A stretch of DNA of 12,207 nucleotides from Candidatus Bipolaricaulota bacterium (lineage in GTDB: Bacteria; Bipolaricaulota; Bipolaricaulia; RBG-16-55-9). Numbering within the stretch: position 1 is the stretch's first letter; each line of letters begins with the position of its first letter. Below are positions 1 through 7,375 of this stretch, piece after piece. The stretch spans positions 1 through 12,207 of the forward strand of contig WFPR01000222.1 in the NCBI GenBank assembly GCA_015487455.1, read 5' to 3'. The position numbers were made by a program, and so were the translations under genes. The notes beneath the pieces were generated by a model. The model was not told the DNA's origin, did not search any database, and saw nothing but the letters and a program-made list of their open reading frames with translations.

Positions 1-20
1 AGCAGCGCTTCATCACGCCA

Positions 21-1733
21 TCAAGCCCCGGCGGCCGTATCGTCGACCTCGAAGACCAGCGGGCAGAGGTAGAGCGCCCGCGCCCGCTGGAGGAGCCTCA
101 GGCCCTCCAGGGCGTACGCATAGAAGCCTGCGGCCGTCGAGGTCGGGAGCGGGGACGGGGCCAGCGTGCGCCTATCGGGGAGGAGCTCGCGCACCGGGGC
201 GCGGTCGTCGAGCCCGGCCAGCTCGCGGGCCTTTTCGATCGCGACGCTCAGATCGCCCAGCTCGTCTACGAGTTGATGGCGAAGGGCCTGCTCCCCGGTC
301 CAGACGCGCCCGCCGCCGACCTTGTCGACGTCCTCGCGGCTCAGCCCGCGGCTCGCCGCGACGCGCTCGAGGAAGACGTCGTAGGTGCGCTCGATGTACT
401 TCCCGACGATTCGGCGCTCCTCGTCGCTGAAGGGGCGCCCGGGGTCGAAGAGCGTCGCGCGCCGCCCGCGGGCCAGCACCTCGCGATTCGCCCGAAGCTT
501 CTGGAGCATCCCGGCCGTGATGAACTTCCCCGCCAGCACGCCGATCGAGCCCGTGATCGTCCCCGGCTGGGCGACGATGCGCCGTCCCGGCGTCGAGACG
601 TAGTAGCCGCCGGAGGCGGCCACCCCGCCCATCGCGACGACTACGGGCTTCTCCGCGGCGACACGCTCGAGGGCGGCGGCCATCGCCTCCGAGGCCGTGG
701 CCGAGCCGCCGCCCGAGTCCACGAACACGACCAGCGCCGCGGCCCGCTTGTCTTTTAAGGCCCGACGGGCCAGCTGCACCACCGTGAGGTCCCCGGTGCG
801 CACGTTCGTGACGAAGGGGACGGGCACCGGGGGCTTGACGGGCGGGCGCCCGCTCCGCCCGTCCACGAGGTCGCCCTCGACGCGGATCAGCGCGATGTAG
901 CGCCCCGGCCGCTCCGGCGGCCGCCTCAGCAGGCGCTTCCTGGCCTCGTCCCACGTCTGGAGCCGCGCGGGCTTCCCGTTGCGCTGCAGGTGATCGGGCA
1001 GCGCCTCCTCGTTCACGATCCCGTCGACGACGTTGGCCTCGAGGGCCTCTCGATCCGTGTAGGGCGAGCGGTCGATCAGCTTTTGAGCGTCTTCATCGCT
1101 CAGCCCGCGGCCCTCGGCCACGGCCCGCACGAGCTGCCCGTAGAGCGAGTCGAGCAGCCAGTCCAGCATCTCCCGCATCTCGGGGGACATCTCCGAGCGG
1201 GTCAGGGGGTCGGCCGCCGTCTTGTAGGGGCTGATCTGCAGGACGTCCGCCTGGAGGCCCACCCGGGCCAACGCGTCCTTGAGGAACGTGACGCTCTGGC
1301 GCAGCCCCAGGGGCCAGACGGAGCCGCCCGGCTGCAGCAGCACCTCATCGCAGGCGCAGGCGACGGCGTAGTTGCCCGTCTCGTAGTTCGAGGCCCAGGC
1401 GACCACGCGCTTGCCCGCCCCCCTCAGCTCGAGGATGAAGTCGCGCAGCGTCTGCACGTACGCCGGGGGCAGCCGCAAGGGCCGCAGGTGCAGCACGACG
1501 CCCCGCACGCGGGGGTCGTTCGCGACCGTCCGGAACTGCTCCTCTAGATCCTGCAGGCTGGGCGGGGGCGGCGAGAGCCAGCGCCCCCAGAAGGGAGCGG
1601 GCGGCGGGCGCAGCCGCTCGTACTCGCCCTCCAGCGTGAACACGACGTAGTCGGGGGCCTTGCCCAAGCGCCGCCGGAGGGTGCCCAGCCGCCACCCGAG
1701 CACGCGAACGGCGTAGAGCGCCCTGCTGAGCAT
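21..1733 (-). CDS. sppA: Signal peptide peptidase SppA, two-domain 67-kDa type (protease IV)
   Basis: This 570-residue protein is a serine/lysine-dyad protease of the S49 family, known for degrading cleaved signal peptides at the cytoplasmic membrane. It has the duplicated architecture of the long (E. coli-type) SppA. The N-terminal half holds the predicted general-base lysine K171 (in QISPYKTAADP, followed by SEMSPE). The C-terminal half holds the nucleophile S374 (in GGVAASGGYYVS), followed by the family signature GTITGSIGV. I chose the ATG at 1733 although the frame stays open to an ATG at 1832. AAGGA lies 6 bases and GGAGG 12 bases before 1733, and the predicted promoter would start transcription near 1796, downstream of the 1832 codon. 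The N-terminus (LYAVRVLGWRLGTLRRR) is amphipathic and basic, without the clear membrane anchor usual in the family. It is transcribed divergently from the molybdenum hydroxylase operon. The family assignment is very secure. Confidence 0.93.
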   Translation of the reverse strand: MLSRALYAVRVLGWRLGTLRRRLGKAPDYVVFTLEGEYERLRPPPAPFWGRWLSPPPPSLQDLEEQFRTVANDPRVRGVVLHLRPLRLPPAYVQTLRDFILELRGAGKRVVAWASNYETGNYAVACACDEVLLQPGGSVWPLGLRQSVTFLKDALARVGLQADVLQISPYKTAADPLTRSEMSPEMREMLDWLLDSLYGQLVRAVAEGRGLSDEDAQKLIDRSPYTDREALEANVVDGIVNEEALPDHLQRNGKPARLQTWDEARKRLLRRPPERPGRYIALIRVEGDLVDGRSGRPPVKPPVPVPFVTNVRTGDLTVVQLARRALKDKRAAALVVFVDSGGGSATASEAMAAALERVAAEKPVVVAMGGVAASGGYYVSTPGRRIVAQPGTITGSIGVLAGKFITAGMLQKLRANREVLARGRRATLFDPGRPFSDEERRIVGKYIERTYDVFLERVAASRGLSREDVDKVGGGRVWTGEQALRHQLVDELGDLSVAIEKARELAGLDDRAPVRELLPDRRTLAPSPLPTSTAAGFYAYALEGLRLLQRARALYLCPLVFEVDDTAAGA

Positions 1734-1802
1734 CGCGAGTCCTTCCCTCCTCCCCCTTCGCTTTCGCTTTTTTGTCCCGCTCTGCGAAGGCTGCGAATGC
1801 GA

Positions 1803-1832
1803 AGTATAAAGCGCCCCTTGCGGGCGGGGCAA
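1803..1832 (-). promoter_or_regulatory. Predicted promoter of sppA
   Basis: On the minus strand TTGCCC (1832-1827) is followed by an 18-base spacer and TATACT (1808-1803). Transcription would begin near 1796, giving a leader of about 60 bases before the ATG at 1733. It overlaps the promoter on the opposite strand almost completely. Confidence 0.6.
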
Positions 1833-1846
1833 TTCGGGCCTATACT
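1818..1846 (+). promoter_or_regulatory. Predicted promoter of the molybdenum hydroxylase operon
   Basis: TTGCGG (1818-1823), a 17-base spacer and TATACT (1841-1846) form a good sigma-70-type promoter. Transcription would start near 1853, leaving about 70 bases of leader before the ATG at 1925. Its -35 box lies inside the spacer of the oppositely directed sppA promoter, so the two cannot easily be occupied together. Confidence 0.6.
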
Positions 1847-1906
1847 GGCCTCGCCCGACGCGCGTCTCGCGCCTTGAGGCTCGCTTGACTTGAAGGGCTT
1901 GAAGGG

Positions 1907-1913
1907 AAGGAGG
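1907..1913 (+). promoter_or_regulatory. Ribosome binding site of the [2Fe-2S] subunit gene
   Basis: AAGGAGG, 11 bases before the ATG at 1925. The spacing is slightly long, but the complementarity to the 16S rRNA tail is complete over seven bases and it fixes the start. Confidence 0.6.
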
Positions 1914-1924
1914 CGTCAGCGCGC

Positions 1925-2473
1925 ATGGCCAAGGCCGTCCGTGCGGAACCGGAACCGGAACTGGAGGTGCCCGTGCCCGTCCGCGGCCCCGAGCGGGGGC
2001 CCATTAAGCTGCGCGTCAACGGCGAGAAGCACGAGCTTTGGGTCGAGCCCCGGCGCACGCTGCTCGACGCGCTGCGGGATGACTTGGGTCTCACCGGCGC
2101 CAAGAAGGGCTGCGACGAGGGGACCTGCGGGACCTGCACCGTGCTCCTCGACGGGAAGCCCATCTACGCCTGCCTGCGGCTCGCGATCGAGTGCGAGGGC
2201 CACGAGATCACCACGATCGAGGGGCTCGCCCAGGGCGGCGAGCTGCACCCGGTGCAGCGGGCTTTTATCGAGGAGGACGCGCTCCAGTGCGGCTTCTGCA
2301 CGCCGGGGCAGATCCTGAGCGTCAAGGCGCTCCTGGACGAGAACCCGAACCCTACGGAGGAGGACGTCAGGCGGGCCGTGTCTGGAAATCTGTGCCGCTG
2401 CGGCGCCTATCCCCACATCGTCAGGGCCGCGCTCCGCGCGGCGAAGGGGCTCGCCGAACGGCCCGGGCGCTGA
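1925..2473 (+). CDS. Molybdenum hydroxylase, [2Fe-2S] (small) subunit, PaoA/CoxS type
   Basis: This 182-residue protein is the electron-transfer subunit of a xanthine dehydrogenase/aldehyde oxidase-family enzyme. It passes electrons from the molybdenum centre to the FAD subunit. Both cluster motifs are complete. The N-terminal plant-ferredoxin-like domain has C63-x4-C68-x2-C71-x11-C83. The helical C-terminal domain has C122-x2-C125 and C157-x-C159, in the usual QCGFCTPGQ and NLCRCGAYP settings. An acidic/proline-rich stretch of about 25 residues precedes the ferredoxin fold. It contains no twin-arginine signal, unlike E. coli PaoA, so the enzyme is probably cytoplasmic. It is the first gene of a three-gene operon, 20 bases before the Mo subunit gene. 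The family is certain; the substrate is not readable from this subunit. Confidence 0.95.
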   Translation: MAKAVRAEPEPELEVPVPVRGPERGPIKLRVNGEKHELWVEPRRTLLDALRDDLGLTGAKKGCDEGTCGTCTVLLDGKPIYACLRLAIECEGHEITTIEGLAQGGELHPVQRAFIEEDALQCGFCTPGQILSVKALLDENPNPTEEDVRRAVSGNLCRCGAYPHIVRAALRAAKGLAERPGR

Positions 2474-2493
2474 GCCGAGCGAGATAAAGAGCC

Positions 2494-4839
2494 ATGGCGA
2501 AGGTGGTCAAGGTCCAGACGGAGTTCGAGGGGCGGTTCTACGAGGAGACGATCGTCGTCGAGGGGACGGAGGTCGAGCCCTGGGCGCCCGAGCAGCCTCT
2601 CAAGCTCGTCGGGAGGCCCGTCCCCCGGGTCGACGGCCCCGAGAAGGTCACCGGCCGGGCCCGGTTCACCCACGACGTCCGGCTGCCGGGGATGCTGCAC
2701 GGCAAGATCCTGAGATCCCCGCACCCCCACGCGCGGATCAAGCGCTTGGACACGTCCAAGGCGGAGCGGCTGCCGGGCGTGCGGCTCGTCCTCAGCCATC
2801 AGAACGCCCCCGAGATCCCCTGGTTCCGCGGCCAGACGAGGCTCTTTGACACCACGGTGCGCTACGTCGGCGACGAGGTGGCGTGCGTGGTCGCCGACGA
2901 CGAGGAGACGGCCGAGGAGGCCCTGCGGCTCATCGAGGTGGAGTACGAGCCGCTCCCCTTCGTCGTCGACCCCGAGAGGGCGCTCGAGCCCGACGCGCCC
3001 AGGGTGCACGAGTCCCAGCCCAACAACTTGGTGAACGGCGAGCCCGAAGTCTACGAGCGCGGCGACGTGCAACAGGGCTTTGCCGAGGCCGACGTCGTCG
3101 TCGAGGGCGTGTTCCGGACGCAGACGGCGCTCCACAACTGCCTGGAGACCCACGGGAGCGTCGCCCACTGGGACGGGGACTCGCTCACGATCTGGGACTC
3201 CACCCAGCACGTCTTCGGGGTGCGGTTCCAGCTGGCCCGGGCGCTGGGGCTCCCGCTCCACAAGGTCCGGGTGATCAAGCGGCACATGGGCGGGGGCTTC
3301 GGGAGCAAGAACCAGGCGGGCAAGTACGCCGCGATAGCCGCGCTGGCCGCCCGGATGACGGGGCGGCCCGTCAAAATCGTGCTCGATCGCTTTGAGGAGA
3401 ACCTCGCAACGGGCAACCGGCCCGCGACGATCCAGACGCTCAAGCTGGGGGCCAAGCGCGACGGGACGCTCACGGCCATCTTCCACAAGTCGATCCTGAA
3501 CGCGGGGGCGTACGCGGTCTGGGCGCCGAGCGCCTCAGGGCCGACCAAGCGGCTGTACGCCTGCCCGAACGTGCGGACGGAGGACTGGGCCGTCTTCACG
3601 AACTTAGGGCCGTTTAGCGCCTTCCGGGCGCCGGGCTACGTCGAGGGGACGTTCGCGCTCGAGTCGATGATGGACGAGCTGGCCAAGGCGCTGGGCCTGG
3701 ACCCGCTGGAGCTCCGCCTCAAGAACTACGCGGAGATCGACCCGATCACGAACAAGCCCTACACGACGAAGGGCCTGCGCCAGGCCTACGAGCGGGGGGC
3801 GCAACTCATCGGCTGGGCCGAGCGCGCCCACACGAAGCGGGCGCGCTCGAAGGGCCCGAAGCGGGTCGGGTTCGGGCTGGCGAGCCAGATCTGGGGCGGG
3901 AGCGGCGGCCCGCCCGCCTACGCGCTCGTCAAGCTCAACCCCGACGGCACCGCCACGGTCGTCACCGGCACCCAGGACATCGGGACGGGGACGCGCACCG
4001 CGCTCGCCCAGATCGCCGCCGAGGCGCTGAGCTTCCCCCTCGACGCCGTCGAGGTCGAGCTGGGGGACACCCAGTGGGGCGTCTACGCGCCCCTGAGCGC
4101 GGGGAGCATGACGCTGGCGACCGTGGGCCCCGCCGTCCGCGCCGCCGCCGAGGACGCCAAAAAGCAGCTCCTGGACGTCGCCGCCCAGCTGCTCGAGCTC
4201 CCCAAGGAGGGGCTGCGCGTCGAGGACGGCCACATCGCGACGCCCAAGGGCGAGCGCCTCCCCGTCGCGGAGGTGCTGAGGCCCCTGGGGAACTTCCAGA
4301 TCGTGGGCAAGGGCGCCCGCGGCCCGAACCCCGACGACAAGAACGTCAACACCTTCGGCGCCCAGTTCGCCCAGGTGGAGGTCGACGTCGAGACGGGCGA
4401 GGTCAGGGTGGAGAAGATCGTGGCGGTGCACGAGTCGGGGCGGGTGGTCAACCCCCTGACGATCCGAAGCCAGCTCTACGGCGGGGTGATCATGGGGCTG
4501 GGCTACGCGCTGCTGGAGCGGCGCTTGGACGACCCGCGCCGCGGCCTGCCCGTCACCCCCACGCTCGAGACGTACAAGGTCCTGACGGTGGCGGACGTGC
4601 CCGAGATCGTGGCGGAGATGGTCGACCTGCCGGACCCGGAGGCGAACCCGATCGGGGCGAAGGGCGTGGGCGAGCCGCCGATCATCCCGACGGCCGCGGC
4701 GATCGCGAACGCCGTGGCCGACGCGCTGGGCGTCCGGGTGTACGAGCTGCCCCTCTCCCCCGACCGCGTGCTGGCGGCCTTGCGAGGGGCTCAAGCCAAG
4801 AAAGATGAAGAAGAAGGGGAGGAGGGGGAGGCGTCGTGA
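2494..4839 (+). CDS. Molybdenum hydroxylase, molybdopterin-binding (large) subunit, PaoC/XdhA-type
   Basis: This 781-residue catalytic subunit belongs to the xanthine dehydrogenase/aldehyde oxidase family and hydroxylates an aldehyde or N-heterocycle with oxygen from water. The N-terminal a/b hammerhead domain (about residues 35-155) starts with GRPVPRVDGPEKVTG. The cofactor-binding region follows, with MGGGFGSK (265-272), AFRAPG (376-381), TGTQDIGTG (491-499) and GAKGVGEPP (721-729), in which E727 is the expected catalytic glutamate. The cysteine loop AYRCSFR that defines form I CO dehydrogenase is absent, so this is not a CO oxidiser of that type. The C-terminus is a short acidic tail. The stop overlaps the FAD subunit start (GTGA, 4836-4839), indicating translational coupling. 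The ribosome binding site is weak (AAAGAG). No XdhC/CoxD maturation gene is present in the window. The substrate is unknown; an aldehyde is a reasonable guess from the PaoB-like partner. Confidence 0.94.
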   Translation: MAKVVKVQTEFEGRFYEETIVVEGTEVEPWAPEQPLKLVGRPVPRVDGPEKVTGRARFTHDVRLPGMLHGKILRSPHPHARIKRLDTSKAERLPGVRLVLSHQNAPEIPWFRGQTRLFDTTVRYVGDEVACVVADDEETAEEALRLIEVEYEPLPFVVDPERALEPDAPRVHESQPNNLVNGEPEVYERGDVQQGFAEADVVVEGVFRTQTALHNCLETHGSVAHWDGDSLTIWDSTQHVFGVRFQLARALGLPLHKVRVIKRHMGGGFGSKNQAGKYAAIAALAARMTGRPVKIVLDRFEENLATGNRPATIQTLKLGAKRDGTLTAIFHKSILNAGAYAVWAPSASGPTKRLYACPNVRTEDWAVFTNLGPFSAFRAPGYVEGTFALESMMDELAKALGLDPLELRLKNYAEIDPITNKPYTTKGLRQAYERGAQLIGWAERAHTKRARSKGPKRVGFGLASQIWGGSGGPPAYALVKLNPDGTATVVTGTQDIGTGTRTALAQIAAEALSFPLDAVEVELGDTQWGVYAPLSAGSMTLATVGPAVRAAAEDAKKQLLDVAAQLLELPKEGLRVEDGHIATPKGERLPVAEVLRPLGNFQIVGKGARGPNPDDKNVNTFGAQFAQVEVDVETGEVRVEKIVAVHESGRVVNPLTIRSQLYGGVIMGLGYALLERRLDDPRRGLPVTPTLETYKVLTVADVPEIVAEMVDLPDPEANPIGAKGVGEPPIIPTAAAIANAVADALGVRVYELPLSPDRVLAALRGAQAKKDEEEGEEGEAS

Positions 4840-5840
4840 AGCGCTTCCGCTACGCGCGCCCCGAGCGCCTGGAAGCCGCGCTGAGGCTGCTTCGGGAGCC
4901 TGGCGCCAAGGCGCTCGCCGGGGGCACGGACCTGCTCACGGAGCTGAAGGCCCGCACCCAGGAGCCCGAGCTGCTCGTCAGCGTGCAGGGGCTCCAAGAG
5001 CCCGGGCTCCGCGGCGTCCGGGAGGACGAGCGATTCGTACGGATCGGGGCGCTCACGACGCTGCGCGAGCTGGAGGCCCACCCCCTCGTCCGCGACAAGC
5101 TCCCGATCCTAGCTCAAGCGGCGCAGACGGTCGCGATGCCCCAGATCCGCCACGTGGGGACCGTGGGCGGGAACCTGATGCAGCAGGTCCGCTGCTGGTA
5201 CTATCGCCACCCCTTCGTGAGGTGCTGGCTCAAGGGCGGCGAGGAGTGCTACGCCGAGGAGGGCTTAAATCACAGGCACGCGATCTTCGGGACGAGCCCG
5301 TGCATCGCGGTGCACCCGTCGGACCTGGCGCCCGCCCTGATCGCGCTGGACGCCCAAGCGCGCGTCGTCGGGCCGGACGTCGAGGGCGAGCTGGCCTTGG
5401 AGGAGCTGTATCGCTTGCCCGACGAGCGCAGTCGGGCGCGCACCGTGCTCGGCCCGGCCGACCTGATCCTTGAGATCCTGGTGCCCAAGCCCTCCGAGCC
5501 CACGCGCGTTCGGGGCGTCTATCTTAAGGCGATGGAGCGGGCGACGTGGTCGTTCGCGGTGGTGAGCGTGGCCGCCCGGCTGAGCTTCGAGCCGGGGTCC
5601 GAGGGCGTTCGAGCCCGCGTCGGGGATGCCCGTCTGGTGCTGGGGGGCGTGGCGGGGAAGCCCTGGCGCGCCCGCGACGCGGAGGCCGCTTTAAGGGGCA
5701 GCCCCCTCACGGACGAGGCGATCGAGCGAGCCGCCGAGGCGGCCGTGGCGGGCGCTCAACCCCGCGCGCACAACGCGTATAAAATTGAGCTGACGAGGGC
5801 GCTCGTCAAGCGGGCGCTCCGCTCGCTTTTGCCACCCTGA
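4836..5840 (+). CDS. Molybdenum hydroxylase, FAD-binding (medium) subunit with probable [4Fe-4S] insertion, PaoB/HcrB type
   Basis: This 334-residue subunit passes electrons from the [2Fe-2S] protein to FAD and then to the external acceptor. The FAD-binding motifs are AGGTDLL (28-34) and TVGGNLMQ (109-116). The C-terminal CO-dehydrogenase-flavoprotein domain covers about 220-330. The protein contains exactly four cysteines, C120, C130, C138 and C156, all within a short segment after the second FAD motif (RCWYYR ... RCWLKGG ... CYAEEG ... GTSPCIAVHPSD). E. coli PaoB and the 4-hydroxybenzoyl-CoA reductase beta subunit bind an additional [4Fe-4S] cluster in the same region, so I infer the same here. 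The gene starts with GTG overlapping the previous stop. The family assignment is very secure; the extra cluster is inferred from cysteine placement. Confidence 0.93.
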   Translation: MKRFRYARPERLEAALRLLREPGAKALAGGTDLLTELKARTQEPELLVSVQGLQEPGLRGVREDERFVRIGALTTLRELEAHPLVRDKLPILAQAAQTVAMPQIRHVGTVGGNLMQQVRCWYYRHPFVRCWLKGGEECYAEEGLNHRHAIFGTSPCIAVHPSDLAPALIALDAQARVVGPDVEGELALEELYRLPDERSRARTVLGPADLILEILVPKPSEPTRVRGVYLKAMERATWSFAVVSVAARLSFEPGSEGVRARVGDARLVLGGVAGKPWRARDAEAALRGSPLTDEAIERAAEAAVAGAQPRAHNAYKIELTRALVKRALRSLLPP

Positions 5841-5869
5841 CGGGTTGAGTGAGCAAAGAGCGTAGCACG

Positions 5870-6187
5870 ATGGCCAAGTATCGGTTTACCGTCGTAGTGG
5901 AGCGGGACGAGGACGGAGTTTACATCGCCTCCTGTCCGGCGCTCCAGGGGTGCTATTCGCAGGGGGAGACGTACGAGGAAGCCCTGGAGAACTTGAAGGA
6001 CGCCATTAAGCTGCACATCGAAGCCCGTCGCAGCCTCGGCGAGCCCATCCCTCAAATGCCGACCGACATCACAGTAGACGATTCAAGAAGCTGCTGCGCG
6101 GCTCTTCTTAGCCCCGCTTCGACTTCGACAGGACCTCGTTCTCCAGCAGCTTGTAGGCGACCACGGCGGCCGCGGCCGCCATGGTGA
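5870..6187 (+). CDS. Solitary HicB/UPF0150-family protein with abnormal C-terminus
   Basis: Residues 1-69 match the small HicB-like fold (KYRFTVVVERDEDGVYIASC, then PALQGCYSQGETYEEALENL, then an EARRSLGEPIP tail). Such proteins serve as antitoxins of HicA mRNA interferases or occur as orphans. Family members usually end soon after the GEPIP segment. Here the frame runs on for about 40 residues rich in Ser, Pro, Arg and Cys, unlike any coding sequence nearby, and stops at 6187, 80 bases inside the 3' end of the opposite-strand methyltransferase gene. A frameshift or loss of the native stop is likely. No HicA gene is adjacent. The start is uncertain: ATG 5870 fits the family, an in-frame GTG lies at 5849, and neither has a good ribosome binding site. 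It may ride on the molybdenum hydroxylase transcript, beginning 29 bases after it. Confidence 0.7.
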   Translation: MAKYRFTVVVERDEDGVYIASCPALQGCYSQGETYEEALENLKDAIKLHIEARRSLGEPIPQMPTDITVDDSRSCCAALLSPASTSTGPRSPAACRRPRRPRPPW

Positions 6188-6671
6188 GCGAGCGCGTCAC
6201 CCCCAGCATCGGCAGCTCGACGATCGCGTCCGCCAGCTCCAGCGCCTCGGGGGTGATCCCCCGCGACTCGTGGCCCACGATCAGGGCCGCGGGCGGCGTC
6301 CCCCGAAACTCGACGTACCAGACGCTCCGGGGGTGCTGCTCGACCGCCACCAGCGCGTACCCCTGAGCCTTCAGCTCCTGAAGCGCCTCGACGACGCTCT
6401 CTTTATAAGCCCAGGGCAGCCAGTTCTCGGTGCCGACGGCGGCCTTGTGGATCTTGGGGTTCGGGGGCGTGGGCGTCTCGCCGCAGAGCACGAGCCGTTC
6501 GGCGGCCACGGCGTCGGCCACCCGGAAGAGCGCCCCCACGTTGAACGTGTCCCAGACGCTGTCGAGCACGAACACGATCGGCTTGCGCGGGACGGCCGCC
6601 ACCTCCTCGGGGCTCGGGACGCGCTTGCGCAGCTCCCGCGGCGGCAGCTTTCTCGCCTTGGATTCGAACAT
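6108..6671 (-). CDS. TrmH/SpoU-family RNA 2'-O-ribose methyltransferase
   Basis: This 187-residue protein has the SPOUT alpha/beta-knot fold, which methylates ribose 2'-OH groups in tRNA or rRNA with S-adenosylmethionine. Motif 1 is DTFNVGALFRVADA (N44, R50), motif 2 is LIVGHESRG (E135) and motif 3 is ELPMLGVTRSLTMAAAAA (152-169). The usual motif 3 core reads SLNVS or SLNLS; here it is SLTM, so the conserved asparagine is threonine (T163). About 30 basic residues precede the catalytic domain and no long RNA-binding extension is present. It starts 3 bases after the stop of nth, so the two are almost certainly co-transcribed. Which nucleotide is modified cannot be read from the sequence. Confidence 0.88.
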   Translation of the reverse strand: MFESKARKLPPRELRKRVPSPEEVAAVPRKPIVFVLDSVWDTFNVGALFRVADAVAAERLVLCGETPTPPNPKIHKAAVGTENWLPWAYKESVVEALQELKAQGYALVAVEQHPRSVWYVEFRGTPPAALIVGHESRGITPEALELADAIVELPMLGVTRSLTMAAAAAVVAYKLLENEVLSKSKRG

Positions 6672-6674
6672 CCC

Positions 6675-7328
6675 TTAACGCTGAACGCCGACCTTGGAAC
6701 AGAGGTCGTTCAGGACGCAGCGCGGGCACTTGGGCGCCCGGGGCGTGCAGACGGCCCGCCCGTGGGCCTTCATCAGCCAGGGGAGCCGCTTCCACTCCGA
6801 CTTGGGGAGGAGTGCCATCAGGTCGCGCTCGATCCCCTCGGGGTCATCATGGGCCGTGAGCCCCAGGCGGCGGCTCAGCCGCGCGACGTGGGTGTCCACC
6901 ACGATCCCCTCGACCTTGTCGAAGGCGTTCGCCAGGATGGCATTGGCCGTCTTGCGCCCGACCCCGGGCAGCTTCGTCAGCGCCTCCATCGTGTCGGGGA
7001 CGCGGCCGCCGTGCCGCTCCACCAGCGCCCGGCAGGCCGCCTGGATGGCCCGCGCCTTGTTCCGATAGAAGTTGATCTTGCGGAGGTCGTTCTCCAGCCG
7101 CTCCAGCGGCGCGGTCGCGTAGTCCTCGGCCGTCTTGTACTTTTGAAACAGCTCGGCCGTCACGGCGTTCACGGCCTCGTCGCGCGCCTGTGCCGAGAGG
7201 ATGGCCGCCACCAGCAGCTCCAGCGGGTTGCTGAAGTTCAGGTAGTACTTCGCGTCGGGGTACTGCGCCTTCAGGCGCTCGAGGATCTGTTGTGCTCTCT
7301 GACGCGTTTGCTCCATCGTCTCGTCCAT
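6675..7328 (-). CDS. nth: Endonuclease III (DNA glycosylase/AP lyase)
   Basis: This 217-residue base-excision-repair enzyme removes oxidised pyrimidines and cleaves abasic sites. The helix-hairpin-helix is LPGVGRKTANAIL, with catalytic K126. The catalytic aspartate is D145 in VVDTHVARL. The C-terminal [4Fe-4S] loop is complete as C194-x6-C201-x2-C204-x5-C210. The length is close to E. coli Nth (211). The start at 7328 is chosen because GGGAGG lies 10 bases upstream; a second ATG four codons downstream (7316) is less well placed. The frame stays open much further upstream, but that is antisense to the HAD gene and not coding. It is followed at once by the RNA methyltransferase gene and transcribed divergently from the HAD gene. 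Confidence 0.95.
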   Translation of the reverse strand: MDETMEQTRQRAQQILERLKAQYPDAKYYLNFSNPLELLVAAILSAQARDEAVNAVTAELFQKYKTAEDYATAPLERLENDLRKINFYRNKARAIQAACRALVERHGGRVPDTMEALTKLPGVGRKTANAILANAFDKVEGIVVDTHVARLSRRLGLTAHDDPEGIERDLMALLPKSEWKRLPWLMKAHGRAVCTPRAPKCPRCVLNDLCSKVGVQR

Positions 7329-7375
7329 CGTCGCGTCGCCTCCCTGCGCGTCGTGTCCTTGAGCGTCAAGGGGAG

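Noticed and set aside
1797..1832. sppA start at the ATG at 1832
   Set aside because: The codon falls inside the predicted sppA -35 box and upstream of the likely transcript start. The ATG at 1733 has a ribosome binding site and matches the family better.
3604..4794. 396-codon minus-strand frame opposite the Mo subunit gene
   Set aside because: Its His/Asp/Arg/Leu-rich sequence has no family resemblance, while the plus strand encodes a complete, motif-rich molybdopterin subunit.
2494..4839. Form I CO dehydrogenase (coxMSL)
   Set aside because: The AYRCSFR active-site loop is absent from the large subunit, and the FAD subunit has the extra cysteine cluster of PaoB/HcrB relatives.
5778..5783. 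TATAAA inside the end of the FAD subunit gene as a promoter for the HicB-like gene
   Set aside because: No acceptable -35 lies 16-18 bases upstream, and the sequence is explained as coding (AYKIEL).
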